The notes: generated by a model not told the origin, from the sequence alone. A stretch of DNA of 64,000 bases from Gavia stellata (GCF_030936135.1 NC_082634.1:12501-76500); one strand, 5' to 3'; positions 13,708 to 25,215 are shown, numbered from the stretch's first letter. Translations and numbers: made by a program.

Positions 13708-14910
13708 CCAACATGTACAGGCATTCAAGACCCTAGGGATGGCACCCAGGGGACATACCGTGCTCCTTGAGCACAAAAAGGAGATGGACACTGAAGAAGG
13801 TCTAAGACACAGAAGACAGACCGCACAAAGTACACAACACCACACCAACACAGGCTGGAACTGCCCTGCCCACGCTAGTCTTGTGCTGAAAAGTAACCCG
13901 CTCCCTTTACCTGCCCAAAGGTGACTCTTCCTGGGCAGCCCTCTCCCCTACACTAACTTAAATACCCTCCCTGCAATTCCCAACCTTGTCCCCCTGCCCC
14001 AGAGCCCCCTCCCCAGCCCTGGTCCTTCCACTTATCTTTCAGAGGGCCAGGGGTCTGAATCCATCCTACGCAAAAACCACATCGGCTAACTGGGATATTC
14101 CTGCAGTTGCCAGATTCCTCTTCATCATCTTCACAAAAACAGTGCCAGCAGTAAGCATCACATCAGTCGACACTAACCTCTTGCACAACACCCTCCTCCT
14201 CGAAAGCGATATGGCCTTCCGCTCACCCACTCTGCGCCGGTTCCAAAGTCGGACGCTGTGGCCGTCATTGCTTCTGGCGCCTAAGATACCAAGAGACAGC
14301 AAACTATTGTTGCGCTTGTGAGACATTACCAGCCCCGTGCTCCTCCTCGCTACTACCCCAGCTCACCTCAAATCCAATTCCAAATGCAGCCTGAATGGCT
14401 CCTGCAAAACCAAAGAGAAACACCTGAGCTGCCACATGATTATCTGCTCTTAGACACAGACCCAGCTGAGAACCGTCTCACCTTCTCAGACCACTCATCA
14501 GCCTGCGGCTTCACCCCTCCCAGCCTGCTGCAGCACCCGAAGAAACCAAAGCAAGAGGCATATATGAGATACTGCCCGAAACCACAGCCTTCCAATCTTT
14601 CATTACTTGCCCGAAACCACAGCCTTCCAATCTTTCATTACTTGACCTTAGCGGCTCACCTGCCAAACACAAACAAGGGATGCTTCTAACCTCACTACAA
14701 TACAACACCTGAAAATTAACTGCTACTTGAGCCCACTAGTCACATCTCACCTTGCCTGAGTCACCTCCAGCACCAATAGCCTGCTTCGCTCATTGCTTCC
14801 ACCTGCAAAACAAAAAAACCCAAACGTGCAAGCTACTTGGTCCTGATGCTTATAATGTATGAGGGGCCTGCCACAAGCTGTAAAGGTTTGGGAACAAATT
14901 AGTACTCTGC

Positions 14911-16180
14911 AGGCAACCAAGTAATTAGCTGCCCTGTACTCTGTAAGACACTATGAATCATATCCCAGCTACTTACTTAAGAAATGTTAAAAGTCCATAT
15001 ACAGATGCATACAAAATGCTCACCCTAACCCCTGCTAGAAAATCTCACCATTGGTCCTATTAGCAGAGAGTATATCATTAACATACACAACATACAGCAC
15101 AACTGGTGAAAAAATCCCAAGGTTCCACCATCAATAAAGAATTCCAGGAAAATGCAACACACATAGAATAAGAAAAACCCTACACACAATCAAACCATCT
15201 TGCTGCCCTTGAACACTCAATACAAAATTACTGACCTGAAAAAAACCCCACTGCATAGAGATGTACTTTCTACTACATATGCTGCTGAACCTTGACTATT
15301 CCTGAAGCTCTTACCTCAGACAGACACCTCCACATCTCTAAATATCAAAACACATCTGCCCAAATAGCTTAGACAGCTCAAAAGCAGCAATTGACTGAAG
15401 GAACGGCAGAGCTCTGACACCAGAGAAACCCAGGAGCAGAATGAGCTCCCTGAGGAGAGGCTGTGGCTCATATACCCCGGGCCTCACCCACTGCCTTTCC
15501 CACAACCACCTGGGGAAGGGGAGGGGTGAATCACCTGAAGGCATAAAGGCGGCCGGAGGAGCAGCAGAGAGTTTGCTCACCTGCCTTAAGTTTACAGTAT
15601 GTGAAGTGCTGAAGAGAGAAAATGACCCGTACTGGAAATGACGATACCTGCTCTTTTGCTGCAACTACATCTATTGCATCAGCAACGTGACCAAGTAGGG
15701 AATGAAACTTAATTTTTCTGAGGCATAGATAGAAAAAGATAGATGTTGTACTAAGCTATGTAAGAAAGTAGGTCATTAAATGCAATAATTACATTATTAT
15801 CAAAAATTATGTGGTTTAGTTTCCTATTAAAAAAACCCCAAATCCTCTGGGGTTACACTTCATTTCCAGCACACTACCTAACTTCTACTGGAACTACATT
15901 CTGGGTAGGACGGAATGACAAAGTAGAATTAGAACCCGTAAGAATCCCTTCTCAAAAACATCTCTGGTTGCAAAGTAAATTATTGACTGTAAATTGTTGA
16001 TGATTCAGAGTCCGACTGACTCCCTTAAGAGAATTAGATGAGTCCCGAAGGACAGAAAACACCAAAAAAACATTGAAATACAAGAAATGTATCAAGCTGT
16101 ATGAAGCAGCCTAGTTAGCACCTAATTAACTAGAACAAAAATAAATTGCAAAGCACAACAAAAAACACCACGGGAGATGT
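14911..16180. other. AT-richer unique spacer between the two large arrays
   Basis: This is the least GC-rich part of the left third. It shows no repeat period and no recognisable coding family. The composition change at both ends is sharp, so it may be an insertion or the original sequence between two arrays. Confidence 0.5.
15467..15474 (-). promoter_or_regulatory. weak TATA-like candidate upstream of the array
   Basis: On the minus strand TATATGAG follows a GC-rich stretch with a CACCCCTCCCC box about 50 bp upstream. It points toward the exon-like array. On the plus strand GCATAAAGG at 15540-15548 is an alternative TATA-like element. Either could be chance; no transcript evidence is available in the sequence. 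Confidence 0.18.
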
Positions 16181-16229
16181 GTCGATAAAAATAGAGGAAG
16201 GCTATCGCCTCCTCTGAAAAACTCAAGAG

Positions 16230-18340
16230 GGGATTTGAGCTGATGATAGACATCTTTAGGGTGCCAGATACCACACAGAAACATACTATAAGACGGGAAA
16301 ACAAAAGGACGGCTCTGGAGCACAAAGATGGCTTCGGAAAAGGTTCTGACAGAACAAGAGGCATCGTCACGGGGATTAGAGAAGTCCCGAAAGGACCAGA
16401 GAGACCAAAGAAGCCTTGGGGATGCAACGAGCTCTAAAGGGAATTGAACAAAGTACAGATGTCCTCAGGGGACCGGGGACCGAATGGAGGCGCACTGAAC
16501 GGATGAGAGGACAGAAAGACCCCCCCGAGGTAACACGTGTGGACTCAGGAAGCGTTCTGAGGGGAAAAGAGGGGTGCAAAGCGCCCTCCTGAGCTAAAAC
16601 AGGGCTGTACGGTATAGGGGATGTCTCGCAAGAGCTCGGCAAAGGGAGCGGCGGAGTCCCGAGGGGGCCTGAGAGACCAAAGAAGCCTCAGAGATAACAA
16701 TGAGGAACTCTGAAGGGGATTTCAACAAAGTACAGATGTCGTCAGGGGGCCGGGGGCTGAACGAAGGCATCCTAAACGGCAAAGAGTAAGATAAGAGCGC
16801 TCTGAAGTGCGCACAAAAATAAAATTGAAAGGGAGCTGAAGTGCTACAAGAGTGCTGTGGAGTACAAGAAAGGACTCGGAAGACAGAGACAGTGGAAGAA
16901 TTACAAGGGGACACGGTGAGAAAAGAAGACTTGGAGATGCAGCGAGGGCCTTGGAGTTTCAGGAGGGCATTGGGGCAAACTACAGATGACTGAGAGAGGA
17001 ACCAAATGGAGACACCCTCGATGGCAGAGAGAAAGACAAAGGAGCGCTGCGTAGCAAAGAAAGAAGGGAGGCGCTGATGGAGCAAGAGAGCTAGAAAGGG
17101 CGATAAAGTGCCACGAGGTGCCGTGGAGATCGAGGAAGGTCTCGTTAGGCATCGTGACTGTGAGGAGAGGGGTGTCGAGGGGCGCTAACGGACAAGACAA
17201 GGCTTGGGGATGACAAGGAGGAACTAGGGCGATCATCTGAGCGGAGTACAGATGGTCTCGGGTGGTAAGGGACTGAAAAAGGAAATCCTAGATAGCGTAG
17301 AGGAACAAATGAGTGTTCTGTGGCTCAAAGATGACCCCATGTAAAGTGCTAAAAAGATGGATGTGGAGCACAAGGAAGGTCTCTGGAGGCATCGTGACTG
17401 GGAGAAGAAACGTCCCGAGGGAGACAGAAAAAGGATTGGGGAATCAACAATTAAATCCAGAGGGGCTCTCAGCCGAGTAAACATGTCATCAGAGGGCCAG
17501 GGAGCAAGTAGAGGTGTGGCTAGAGGGAAGAGAGGAGAGAATGACCGGGCTGGGTCACAGATACGGACTCGGGAAGTCTTCTGAGGGAATGAGAAGGATG
17601 CGAGGTCCACCACAAAGCTAAAAGTGTGCTAAGGGCAACCTCGAAGACATCGTGATGCCATTAGAGGGGTCCCGACTGGGCCAAAGGTGCCAAAGAAGGC
17701 TCAGGGACGCGAGGAGGAAGTCTGGAGGGGATCTGAACAGATTACAGATGTCCTCGGGAGGCTGGGGACCAAATGGAGGCACCCTAGATGGCGGAGAGGG
17801 TAAGAGCGCTCTGCGGCACAAACCAACCCGAGGACGGCTTTCTGAGGGAACGAGAGAGGACCAAAGTCTGAGACAGAGCTAAAACGGGGCTGCGGTACAC
17901 AAAGAACGTCTCGGGAGGCACGGTGACTAGGAGCGGAGGGGTCATGAAAGACTCGAGGCGTAAGAGAGATTGAAAAGGAGGTAACGTGCTACCAAAAATG
18001 CTGTGGAGCACAAGAAAAGTCTCAGGAGGCATCCTACATGGCATAGAGAAGAAATAGAATGTTCTGTTTTGGGAAGGGAGATCTTAGGAGAGGTGCGATT
18101 GCGACAAAATGAGTCCAAAGAGGGCTTACAGAGCTAAAAGTCTGCTGCAGAGAACATCTAAGACCTCAGGAGGCATTGTGACAGTAGCAGAGGGGTTCCA
18201 AGAGGGACAGACAAAACAAGGCTCGAGGATGTGATGATGTCGTTCAGAGGGGATCTGAACAGACTACAGATGCCCTCAGGGGACTAGGGACTGAGCAGAG
18301 GTATCCTAGCTAGCATAGATGATGACATGAGTGTTCTGGA
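16230..18340. repeat. ~260-bp tandem array, about 8 units
   Basis: The landmark ACAGATGTCCTCAGG or a close variant lies near 16454, 16732, 16981, 17246, 17480, 17742 and 18264, giving steps of 278, 249, 265, 234, 262 and twice about 261 bp. Other landmarks (GAGCACAAGAAAGTCTC, GGCATCGTGACTG) keep the same register. Units differ by many substitutions and small indels, so the array is not recent. On the minus strand several units share a PPEDIC-type peptide phrase, but frames shift between units and no gene is called. Confidence 0.85.
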
Positions 18341-18459
18341 GATGAAAAATGGCATCAGAAAAGGTTCTCGGGGAGCAATGTGGAATTATTGCTGGAGGTG
18401 ACTTAGAAGTTAAATCTATATTTGCATTTTATAGGGAAGGTACAGCACTGAAGCAACTT

Positions 18460-18785
18460 TCATTCCTTTACCTTGGCCGCTCACCTGCCCTGCTTCTGCT
18501 GTTTATAAGGTGCCATGTCGAAGCTTGGGTACCACCTGCCAAACACAAACAAGGGATGCTTCTAACCTCACTACAATACAACACCTGAAAATTAACTGCT
18601 ACTTGAGCCCACTAGTCACAGCTCACCTTGCCTGAGTCACCTCCAGCACCAATAGCCTGCTTCGCTCATTGCTTCCACCTGCAAAACAAAAAAACCCAAA
18701 CCTGCAAGCTACTTGGTCCTGATGCTTATAATGTATGAGGGGCCTGCCACAAGCTGTAAAGGTTTAGGGACAAATTAGTACTCTG
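18460..18785 (-). repeat. displaced copy of the 14.6-14.9 kb array segment
   Basis: From about 18517 to 18784 the sequence matches 14641-14908 at an offset of 3876 bp with very few differences. It includes two exon-like blocks starting (minus strand) at 18678 and 18535, equivalent to 14802 and 14659. The match stops abruptly at GTACTCTG on both sides, after which the two loci differ completely. Confidence 0.85.
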
Positions 18786-18949
18786 TGGTCCAGGACCCCC
18801 AGGGAAGTTTTGGGGGTCCCTAAGGTCATGCAGTGCCTGGAAAGGTGGATAATACACATGTGCCACCCCCGCCGGTTGCTAAATCCAGCCCCCACCCTGC
18901 GCCGAGTGGCACCAGGTGTTTGGTTGGGGAGGGGTTGTCAGTGGGGCAC

Positions 18950-19230
18950 CCATGGGTGCTCGGGGGGGCATGCAGCACCCCTGGGCGTTCAGCCCTGCAG
19001 GGGCTGGGGGGTCTTGCAGCAAGCATCCCTGAGTGCTGAGGGGGCTTTGCAGCACCCCTGGGTGGTTGGGGGGCCATGCAGCACCCCTGAGTGCTGAGGG
19101 GGCTTTGCAGCACCCCTGGGTGTTTGGAGGGCCATGCAGCACCCCTGCATGCTTAGCTCTGCCTCGGGGGCCCTGCAGCCCCCCTGGGTCCTCAGGGGGC
19201 CCTGCAGCCCCCCTGGGTGCTGGGAAGAGC
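18950..19230. repeat. ~45-bp minisatellite
   Basis: Repeats of a GCAGCACCCCTGGGTG core with GGGGG spacers mark the change from the left arrays to the GC-rich gene block. Confidence 0.85.
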
Positions 19231-19429
19231 TCAGGGTGTCAGTATCCACCACACCAAGGCTTAGGGTGGTTGCAGCGGGTGCTGCCGAATTCCCCAGGGC
19301 CCCCACGCTGCTCTGCCATCAATAGTTCCATTCATGTGTCCGCCCACGGCCATGGGTGCTGCCGGCAGGGTTTGCTGAGTCAGCACATTGCTCAGCTGCT
19401 GGGGGGGCACCCAGGCATCTGAGCTCCCC

Positions 19430-19935
19430 TGGGGGTGCTATGGGGGTCCCAGGGGTGCTTTTGGGGTGCTTTGGGGGTCCAAGGGTGCTATGGGGATCCC
19501 AAAGGTCCTTTGGGGGTCCCAGAGGTGTTATGGGTGTCCTAGGGATGCCATGGGGGTCTAAGGGTCGCTATGGGTGTCTAGAGGTGCTCTGGGGGTCCTA
19601 AGGATGCTACGGGGATCCTGGGGGCATGATAGGTGTCCCAGGGGTGTTATGGGGGGTCCAAGGGGTGCTTTGGGGGTCCCATGGGGGGTCTCAGGGGTGC
19701 TACAGGTGTCCAGGAGGTGCTATGGTGGTTGCAGGGGTGCTCTGGTGGTCCCAAAGGTGCTTTGAGGTTCCCATGGGGTGTGCTAGGGGTGTTCTGGGGG
19801 TCATGGGGGTGCTGTGGGGGTCCTGGGGTGCTTTGAGAGTCCCATGGGCAGGGTCTCAGGGGTGTTTTGGGGATCCTGGGGTGCTATGGGGGTCCCAAGG
19901 GTGTTATGGGTGGTCCTGGGGGTGCTATCCCCCAG
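19430..19935. repeat. ~30-bp G-rich minisatellite
   Basis: About 16 copies of a GGGGGTCCCAGGGGTGCT-like unit, strongly G-rich on the plus strand. Translations are Gly/Val/Trp-rich and are not genes. Confidence 0.85.
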
Positions 19936-19974
19936 CCCAGGGGCGCCCCCCAAACCCTGCACCCCACCAGCCCA

Positions 19975-20190
19975 ATACCCGTGTACCTGTGCACCCATGC
20001 ACCCATGCTTCGGTGCACCCTGGCATCCATGCACCTGTGCAGTCATGCATCTGTGCAGCCGTGCACTCATGCCTCTCTGCACCCATGCTTCTGTGCGCTC
20101 TTGCACCCGTGCACCCATGTACCTATGCACCCGTGCACCCATGCAGCCGTGCACCCACGCTTCAGCACACCCCTGCATCCATGCAGCCTG
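19975..20190. repeat. 15-16-bp minisatellite (GTGCACCCATGCACC type)
   Basis: About 14 copies of a 15-16-bp unit alternating GTGCA and CCATGC. It lies 0.7 kb upstream of the first recognised PRX exon. The rest of 20.2-20.9 kb shows no gene. Confidence 0.85.
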
Positions 20191-21021
20191 CGGATCGCAC
20201 AGGCAGGCACCGATGCCTGGAGCAAGGACAGACCTGGCAGGGGGGCACAGTTTGCAGGATGTGTCCCCGTCCCCTCCAGCTCGTCTCCCACTCGGCTCAT
20301 CCCTGGCTGCAGAGCTGGGAGTCCATCACTGCGGCCACAGGCCTGGCCGGCTGAATCCAGCCTCATGCCACTCTCTGTCCCATGGGATTTTGTGCTGAGT
20401 CTCCCAAATTCCCGGAATTCCCTTGGGGTGGTGATGGGGAGGACACAGGACAAGGGACGCCCTTGTCCTGCTGGTGCGTGGGTGGGTGCCAGCGGGAAGT
20501 TCAGGGTGCAATGCTGAAGGGAGGGTTCTCCGGCATGGAGCGGGTGACCTTTGCTGAGCCAGCGTGGGATGGAGAGCCCGGATGCCTGGGTTCTCTGTTG
20601 GGGGGGCCCGGATGCCTGGGTCTCCCCATCCTGGCTAAGGGGTGGACACAACCACTTCCTAGCAGAGCGCTGGAGCGGGAAGAAGCCGGGAGGTGAGGGG
20701 GGTCTCGGCAGATCCCAGCAGAGAGGTTTTGGGGTGCAGAGTGGGAAAGGGGGACCCCCTGCCCCAGGGCTGCCTGCACTCTGCCAGTGGGTGTGGGGCA
20801 GGGGGGGAGGGGGCTGCGGTGGGGGGTTGGGGGGCTGCAATGGAAATGTTGGGGGGTGCAGTGGGGGGGTTGGGGGGCTGCAATGGGGGGGTTGAGGGTC
20901 TGTGCCCCCCATTTGCAGGAGCCAGAGGCATCGGAGCACCCCCAGCCCCTGCCACCTGCCTGTGTCCCCCCTGGGACCCCAGCGAAACCCTCCGGAGGAC
21001 AGGACCCCCCCCATCCCCCCC

Positions 21022-24000
21022 ATGGAGGTGAGGGCCACGGTGGGCGTTGGGGCACGGCGTGGGGCAGGGGGGAAGGGCCAGATCCCACCCCCACCCCCCC
21101 TCTGCCCCATAGGAGGACGCGGAGCTGGTGGAGCTGGAGACGGCGCCTGAGGCCGGGGTGACGGGTGTCACTGTGGCCCGTGACCGCCACGGCCTCTACA
21201 TCACCAAGGCGCCCAAATCCCTGCACATCCACCAAGGTGGGGGGTCCCCGAAACCCCCCTGGATTTGAGGTGGGGGTGGCACTCAGGGTGACAGCCCCTG
21301 TGGCCCCTACAGGTGACCGGCTCCTCAGCGCCAGGGTTTTCTTCGAGGGGGCCCCCCCTGAGGACGTCGCACGGCTGCTGGAGGGCGCCAGGTCCTGCAA
21401 GGTCTCGCTCTGCCTCCGGCGTCGGGCACCCGGCACCCGCATCCTCCTTGGTGGCACCGGCAGCGAGGGACACCAGGGGAAGGTGGCCAGGCTGGTAGGT
21501 CCCTATTGATGCAGGACAGGGATGCAGGAAGTTCGGGGGGTCCCTATGGATGCAGCACCATGGATGCGGAATGCTCAGGGGTCCCTATGGATGCAGGACA
21601 GGGATGCGGGATGCTTGGGGGTCACTACGGATGCGGCACCAGGGATGCGGGATGCTCAGGGGGTCCCTATGGATGCAGGACAGGGATGCAGGATGCTCGG
21701 GGGTCCCTACAGATGCAGGACAGGGATGCGGGATGCTTGGGGGTCACTACGGATGCGGCACCAGGGATGCGGGATGCTCAGGGGGTCCCTGTGGATGCAG
21801 GACTGGGATGCGGGATGCTGGGGGTCACTACGGATGTGGCACCAGGGATGCGGGATGCTCAGGGGGTGCCTATGGATGCAGGACTGGGATGTGGGATGCT
21901 GGGGGGTCACTACGGATGCAGCACCAGGGATGCGGGATGCTCAGGGGGTCCCTATGGATGCAGGACAGGGATGCAGGAAGTTCGGGGGGTCCCTATGGAT
22001 GCAGCACCATGGATGCGGGATGTTCGGGGGTCCCTATGGGTGCATGCCTGGGTCCGGTGGGTGCCAGGTGCCATCTCCCCCCCCTCACCCAGAGCATCCC
22101 GATCCTGACACCCTCCAAGAAGCCACCGCCAGCACCCAGCACGGTGAGCGTGGCACCTGCCAGCACTGTGGCCGTGGAGTTTGCCCTTCCCAAGCTCCCC
22201 AAGCTGGTAAAGAGCCGGAGTGCTGCCGAACCAGTGCCAACTGCCACATCCACCACAGTGCCACCAGCGGCAGAGCCCAAGCGGCCGCGTGCGATGCTGT
22301 CCCGCTTAACAGTGAAGGAAGCAGCAGCCAGCAAAACATCAGCGATGGAGGAGCCACCAGTGAAACCGGAGGTTCCTGGCCTTGCCGCCGAGGTGCCGGC
22401 AGGTACCGGCACCTGGTTACCGGCCATGGAGGTGGCAGCACCCAAAGTCACTGTGGGGTTGAGCCTTGTCGGCCCGGCACAGCCGGACGCCCCTCAAGCC
22501 AAGGAGCTGGCATTACAGCTGCCGCAGCTGGAGGTGGCCGTGCCAGCACTGCCGCTTCCGGCAGTGATGCCGGAGCCCAGCACAACCATAAATCAACCCC
22601 AAATCAAGCTGGGGGAGGGAGACACCCCTGGCAGCAGCCGTAAGGGTGGGGGGAGCCCAGTGCTGAAAACCAAGCTGCCAAATTTCGGCACAGCCCCAGT
22701 AGAGGATGAGGAGGGGGACGCCAGCACGCGAGGGGGGGTTACTGGCATCCGTGTCCCCTCCATCGCCATCGCCATCCCCAGCGCCGCTGTGGAGCTGGTC
22801 CCTGAGCTCAGCATGCCCAAACCAGAGCCAGCCATTGCCGGTGGGCAACCACGGTTGGAAGCGAAGCTGCTGGCGCGGCGGTCAGAGTCACCGCCAGCGG
22901 CACCTACTCGGTCAACCTTCCCAGCGACAGTGGTGCCGTCCATTGATATCGCCGTGCCGCGTGTTGGTGTGGGTTTGGCGTTGCCAGCAGGTGCCGGTGC
23001 CACGGTGGTACCGGATGAGGGGGATGCCACGGTGATGCCAGACGTGGCAGCCAGGTTTGCTAAAGGGCTCCGAAAGCTCAGCCTGGAGCTGGAGCCCACA
23101 GCACCGCTGCCAGCAGTGGAAATTGCCACCCCGTCACGGTTCACCGGGGACACGCCGGCAACTGGCGCTAAACCCAAACCTCCCAAATTCACCCTGCCGC
23201 GGTTTGGGTTTTCCCTCGCCAAGCTCAAAATGGGCGGCGATGGCAACAGGTATCCCCCGGCGTCCCATGGCACAGCAGTGCCAGCGCCACCTGGTATTGC
23301 TGTCACCAGTCCCACCGTGGCCTTAGACCTGGCTTTGGGGACGGTTGGTGCCAGCAGTGCTGGGGTCAAGCTGAAGGTCCCCAAATTATCCCTGGCACCT
23401 TTCAGTGTCAAGGATGGGTATAAGGGTGCTGGTGGTGAGGAAGGTCCCCAAGATGCCAGTGCAGTGATGAAACTGCCACAGTTGGGAATCAGGGGGTCAG
23501 GGGGGGACGATGGGAGGTCAGCAGAACCGGGGTCCCCCAGGACACCCCGGCTTCGGGTACCGCGCGTGGGCATCGCCCTGCCAGAGACAGGCAGCCGCTG
23601 TGTGCCATCTTTGCCTAAACTCTCCGCCGGACCAGAGCTGGGGGGGGGGGTAAAGTTGCCGAAATTTGGGGGATCCAGCCCTGATATCCGGATCAGGGGG
23701 GACCCCAAAATGATGAGACGTGGGGGAAGTGCCGAGAGCTTGAGCATTGGCATAGCAGGAAGGAAGACGCCGGAGTCTCCTGGCACGATCAGGTTGAAGC
23801 TGAAAACCAGGGGGGCGATGGGTGATGGGGGGGCACAACCATTGATCCCCCGGTTCACCATCCCCACCGTGGGTTTCACCATGCCAGTAAAGCAAATGGA
23901 GGATCCAGTAAGCCGGAAGATACCGAAACCCACTAGCATGCCGGCATTGAAGGTGCCAGTGTTGGAGCTGGCGCCGCCAGGGATGGATGGGATGGAGGAG

Positions 24001-24477
24001 ACCACCAGGACGGATACGGCACCAGGACGCCGGTCGAGGGTCAAATTGCCAAAATTTGGCACAGGTTTTGCCAGGAGCGGGTTGGAATCCGAGGGGAGGA
24101 TGAGGATGGGTGGTGTGAAGAAGGCGGTGCTGGTGTTGGTGAAGCCAAAGGAGAAAGGAGAAGACAGCCGGGTGGTGGACCCCCATCCCCATGTCAACGG
24201 GGAAGCGGAGGGCAAGGCCCGGCGACGGCAGTGGGTGCCCAGGGTGGGTTTCGTCCCTGGGGGGCCTCCACCAGAGCCCCCCATCACCCAATCCAAGGTG
24301 GGAAAGATGCAGTTACCCAATGTTGAGCTCTCCCCCGGGGACCCTGAATTCAATCAGCAGCCAGTGATGACAGAATTCACCCCACGCTTCAATTTGGGGG
24401 GGTTTGGGGGTGAGGGGACCCCTAAATTTCAGCTGCCTAAGCTGGCACTGAGCCCCCAACCCTGCGGTGAGCGGTGA
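21022..24477 (+). CDS. PRX: periaxin (PRX), PDZ-domain scaffold protein
   Basis: Periaxin links the dystroglycan complex to the cortex of myelinating Schwann cells and is also found in lens fibres. Coding exons are 21022-21027 (ATG GAG), 21113-21236, 21313-21494 and 22093-24477; all junctions are AG/GT and phases fit, giving 898 aa. The 5' UTR exon probably starts at 20919. Residues 5-88 are the PDZ domain: AELVELETAPEAGVTGV and then GDRLLSARVFFEGAPPEDVA, close to the mammalian protein. A basic stretch with SKKPPP and AEPKRPRA follows, the likely nuclear-signal region. The rest is Val/Pro/Leu-rich with many LPKF- and VPRVG-like phrases. The human L form is about 1461 aa; this one lacks the long LPKVPEM-type repeat block and the long acidic run. 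Intron 3 is filled by a tandem repeat, and reading into it meets a stop after four codons, consistent with a short S-periaxin-like form. HIPK4 follows on the same strand. Confidence 0.93.
21515..22050. repeat. minisatellite in PRX intron 3
   Basis: About nine units of 55-62 bp, paired into ~118-bp doublets, alternate a GCACCAGGGATGCGG-type and a CAGGACAGGGATGC-type half. It occupies nearly the whole intron. Confidence 0.9.
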
Positions 24478-24717
24478 ACCCCCACCCTGAGCACGGGAAT
24501 CTTCAAGGAGCCCTGAAATGGTGATGGGGTGGTGGAGCATCACTTGCTCCCCCAGACCCTGTTTAACCCCCTTACCCCCAAAAAAATTCCTAACACGGCT
24601 TTTTTGGGGGGGTGTTTGAAGCTTTGTTGCCCATTTTCCAGGTGTTAATATTAACCGGGGCAGAGGGGGAATGGCAGCATCGCCCTGCCCCCGGCCCCTT
24701 GCTCTCAGCTCAGCCAG

Positions 24718-24723
24718 AATAAA
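24718..24723 (+). terminator. PRX polyadenylation signal AATAAA
   Basis: AATAAA lies 241 bp after the PRX stop codon and is followed by a GTGTGTC-containing downstream element. Confidence 0.75.
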
Positions 24724-24754
24724 TGTTAACCCCAAAAAAAGCCCCGAGTGTGTC

Positions 24755-25030
24755 TATGGGGTCTGGGGATGGGTTTTGGGGGACCAGGGATGGGTTCTGG
24801 GGAGTGGGGATGGGTTTGGGGGACCAGGGATGAGTTTTGGGGGGCCGGGGATGGGTTTTCTGGGGCTGGAAATGGGTTTCAGGGGCATGGGGATGAGTTT
24901 TGTGGGGATGGGTTATGTTGGGCTGGGGATGGGCTTTGGGGGGCTGGGAATGGGTTTCAGAGGATCAGGGATGGGTTTTGGGGGATCAGGGATGGGTTTT
25001 GGGGGACCAGGGATGGGTTTCAGGGGGTTC
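24755..25030. repeat. ~25-30-bp minisatellite between PRX and HIPK4
   Basis: About ten copies of GGGATGGGTTTTGGGGGACCA-like units fill the short intergenic space between the PRX poly(A) site and HIPK4. Confidence 0.85.
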
Positions 25031-25215
25031 GTCCACCTGGGCTGCAATCCCTTGTGCAGGGGAGCGGTTGCTGATGTCAGGAACAGAAGGTGTCGTCATG
25101 GCAATGCTGGAACCTGCAGCACTGTTGGGGGCCAGGTTGAGGTAGTTGGGTGTCCCAAGCCCATCTTGGGTGCTGAGTGGGGGATCCCAAGCCCCTGGCA
25201 AGGAGCTGACTCACC

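Larger units (their letters stand above)
4265..14910 (-). repeat. higher-order tandem array, ~2.0-2.1-kb units on a ~140-150-bp period
   Basis: The landmark CTTTAAGCTT with its flanks recurs near 6300, 8420, 10436, 11650 and 13662, with a diverged version near 4271. Units are therefore about 2.03, 2.12, 2.02, 1.21 (internally shortened), 2.01 and a partial 1.25 kb. Inside a unit, short blocks recur every 140-150 bp. Read on the minus strand, most begin after a pyrimidine tract plus CAG with GTG and end in AAG or CAAG followed by GTGAG or GTAAA. In the third unit, block starts are 9726, 9579, 9435, 9293, about 9152 and 8872; in the fifth they are 12806, 12666, 12513, 12373 and 12093. Block lengths (60, 52, 52, 56, 41 nt) do not keep one reading frame. 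It could be a satellite, a multi-exon noncoding transcript or a decayed repeated gene; I do not recognise a protein family. Confidence 0.8.

Noticed and set aside
4265-14910. Reading the array as a recognisable protein-coding gene family
   Set aside because: Translated blocks such as VQRDKISTKEQQ or GPPVELDELLR do not suggest a family to me, and block lengths break the frame.
1-18790. CRISPR-like or prokaryotic repeat array
   Set aside because: Periods are far too long or irregular, spacers are not unique, and no associated genes exist.
20067-21457. Two long minus-strand frames (347 and 318 codons) upstream of and over the first PRX exons
   Set aside because: Pro/Gly-rich text through minisatellites and antisense to PRX exons.
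22593-24353. 586-codon antisense frame over PRX
   Set aside because: Mirror of the PRX large exon; GC-rich Val/Pro codons leave few stops on the opposite strand. No family resemblance.
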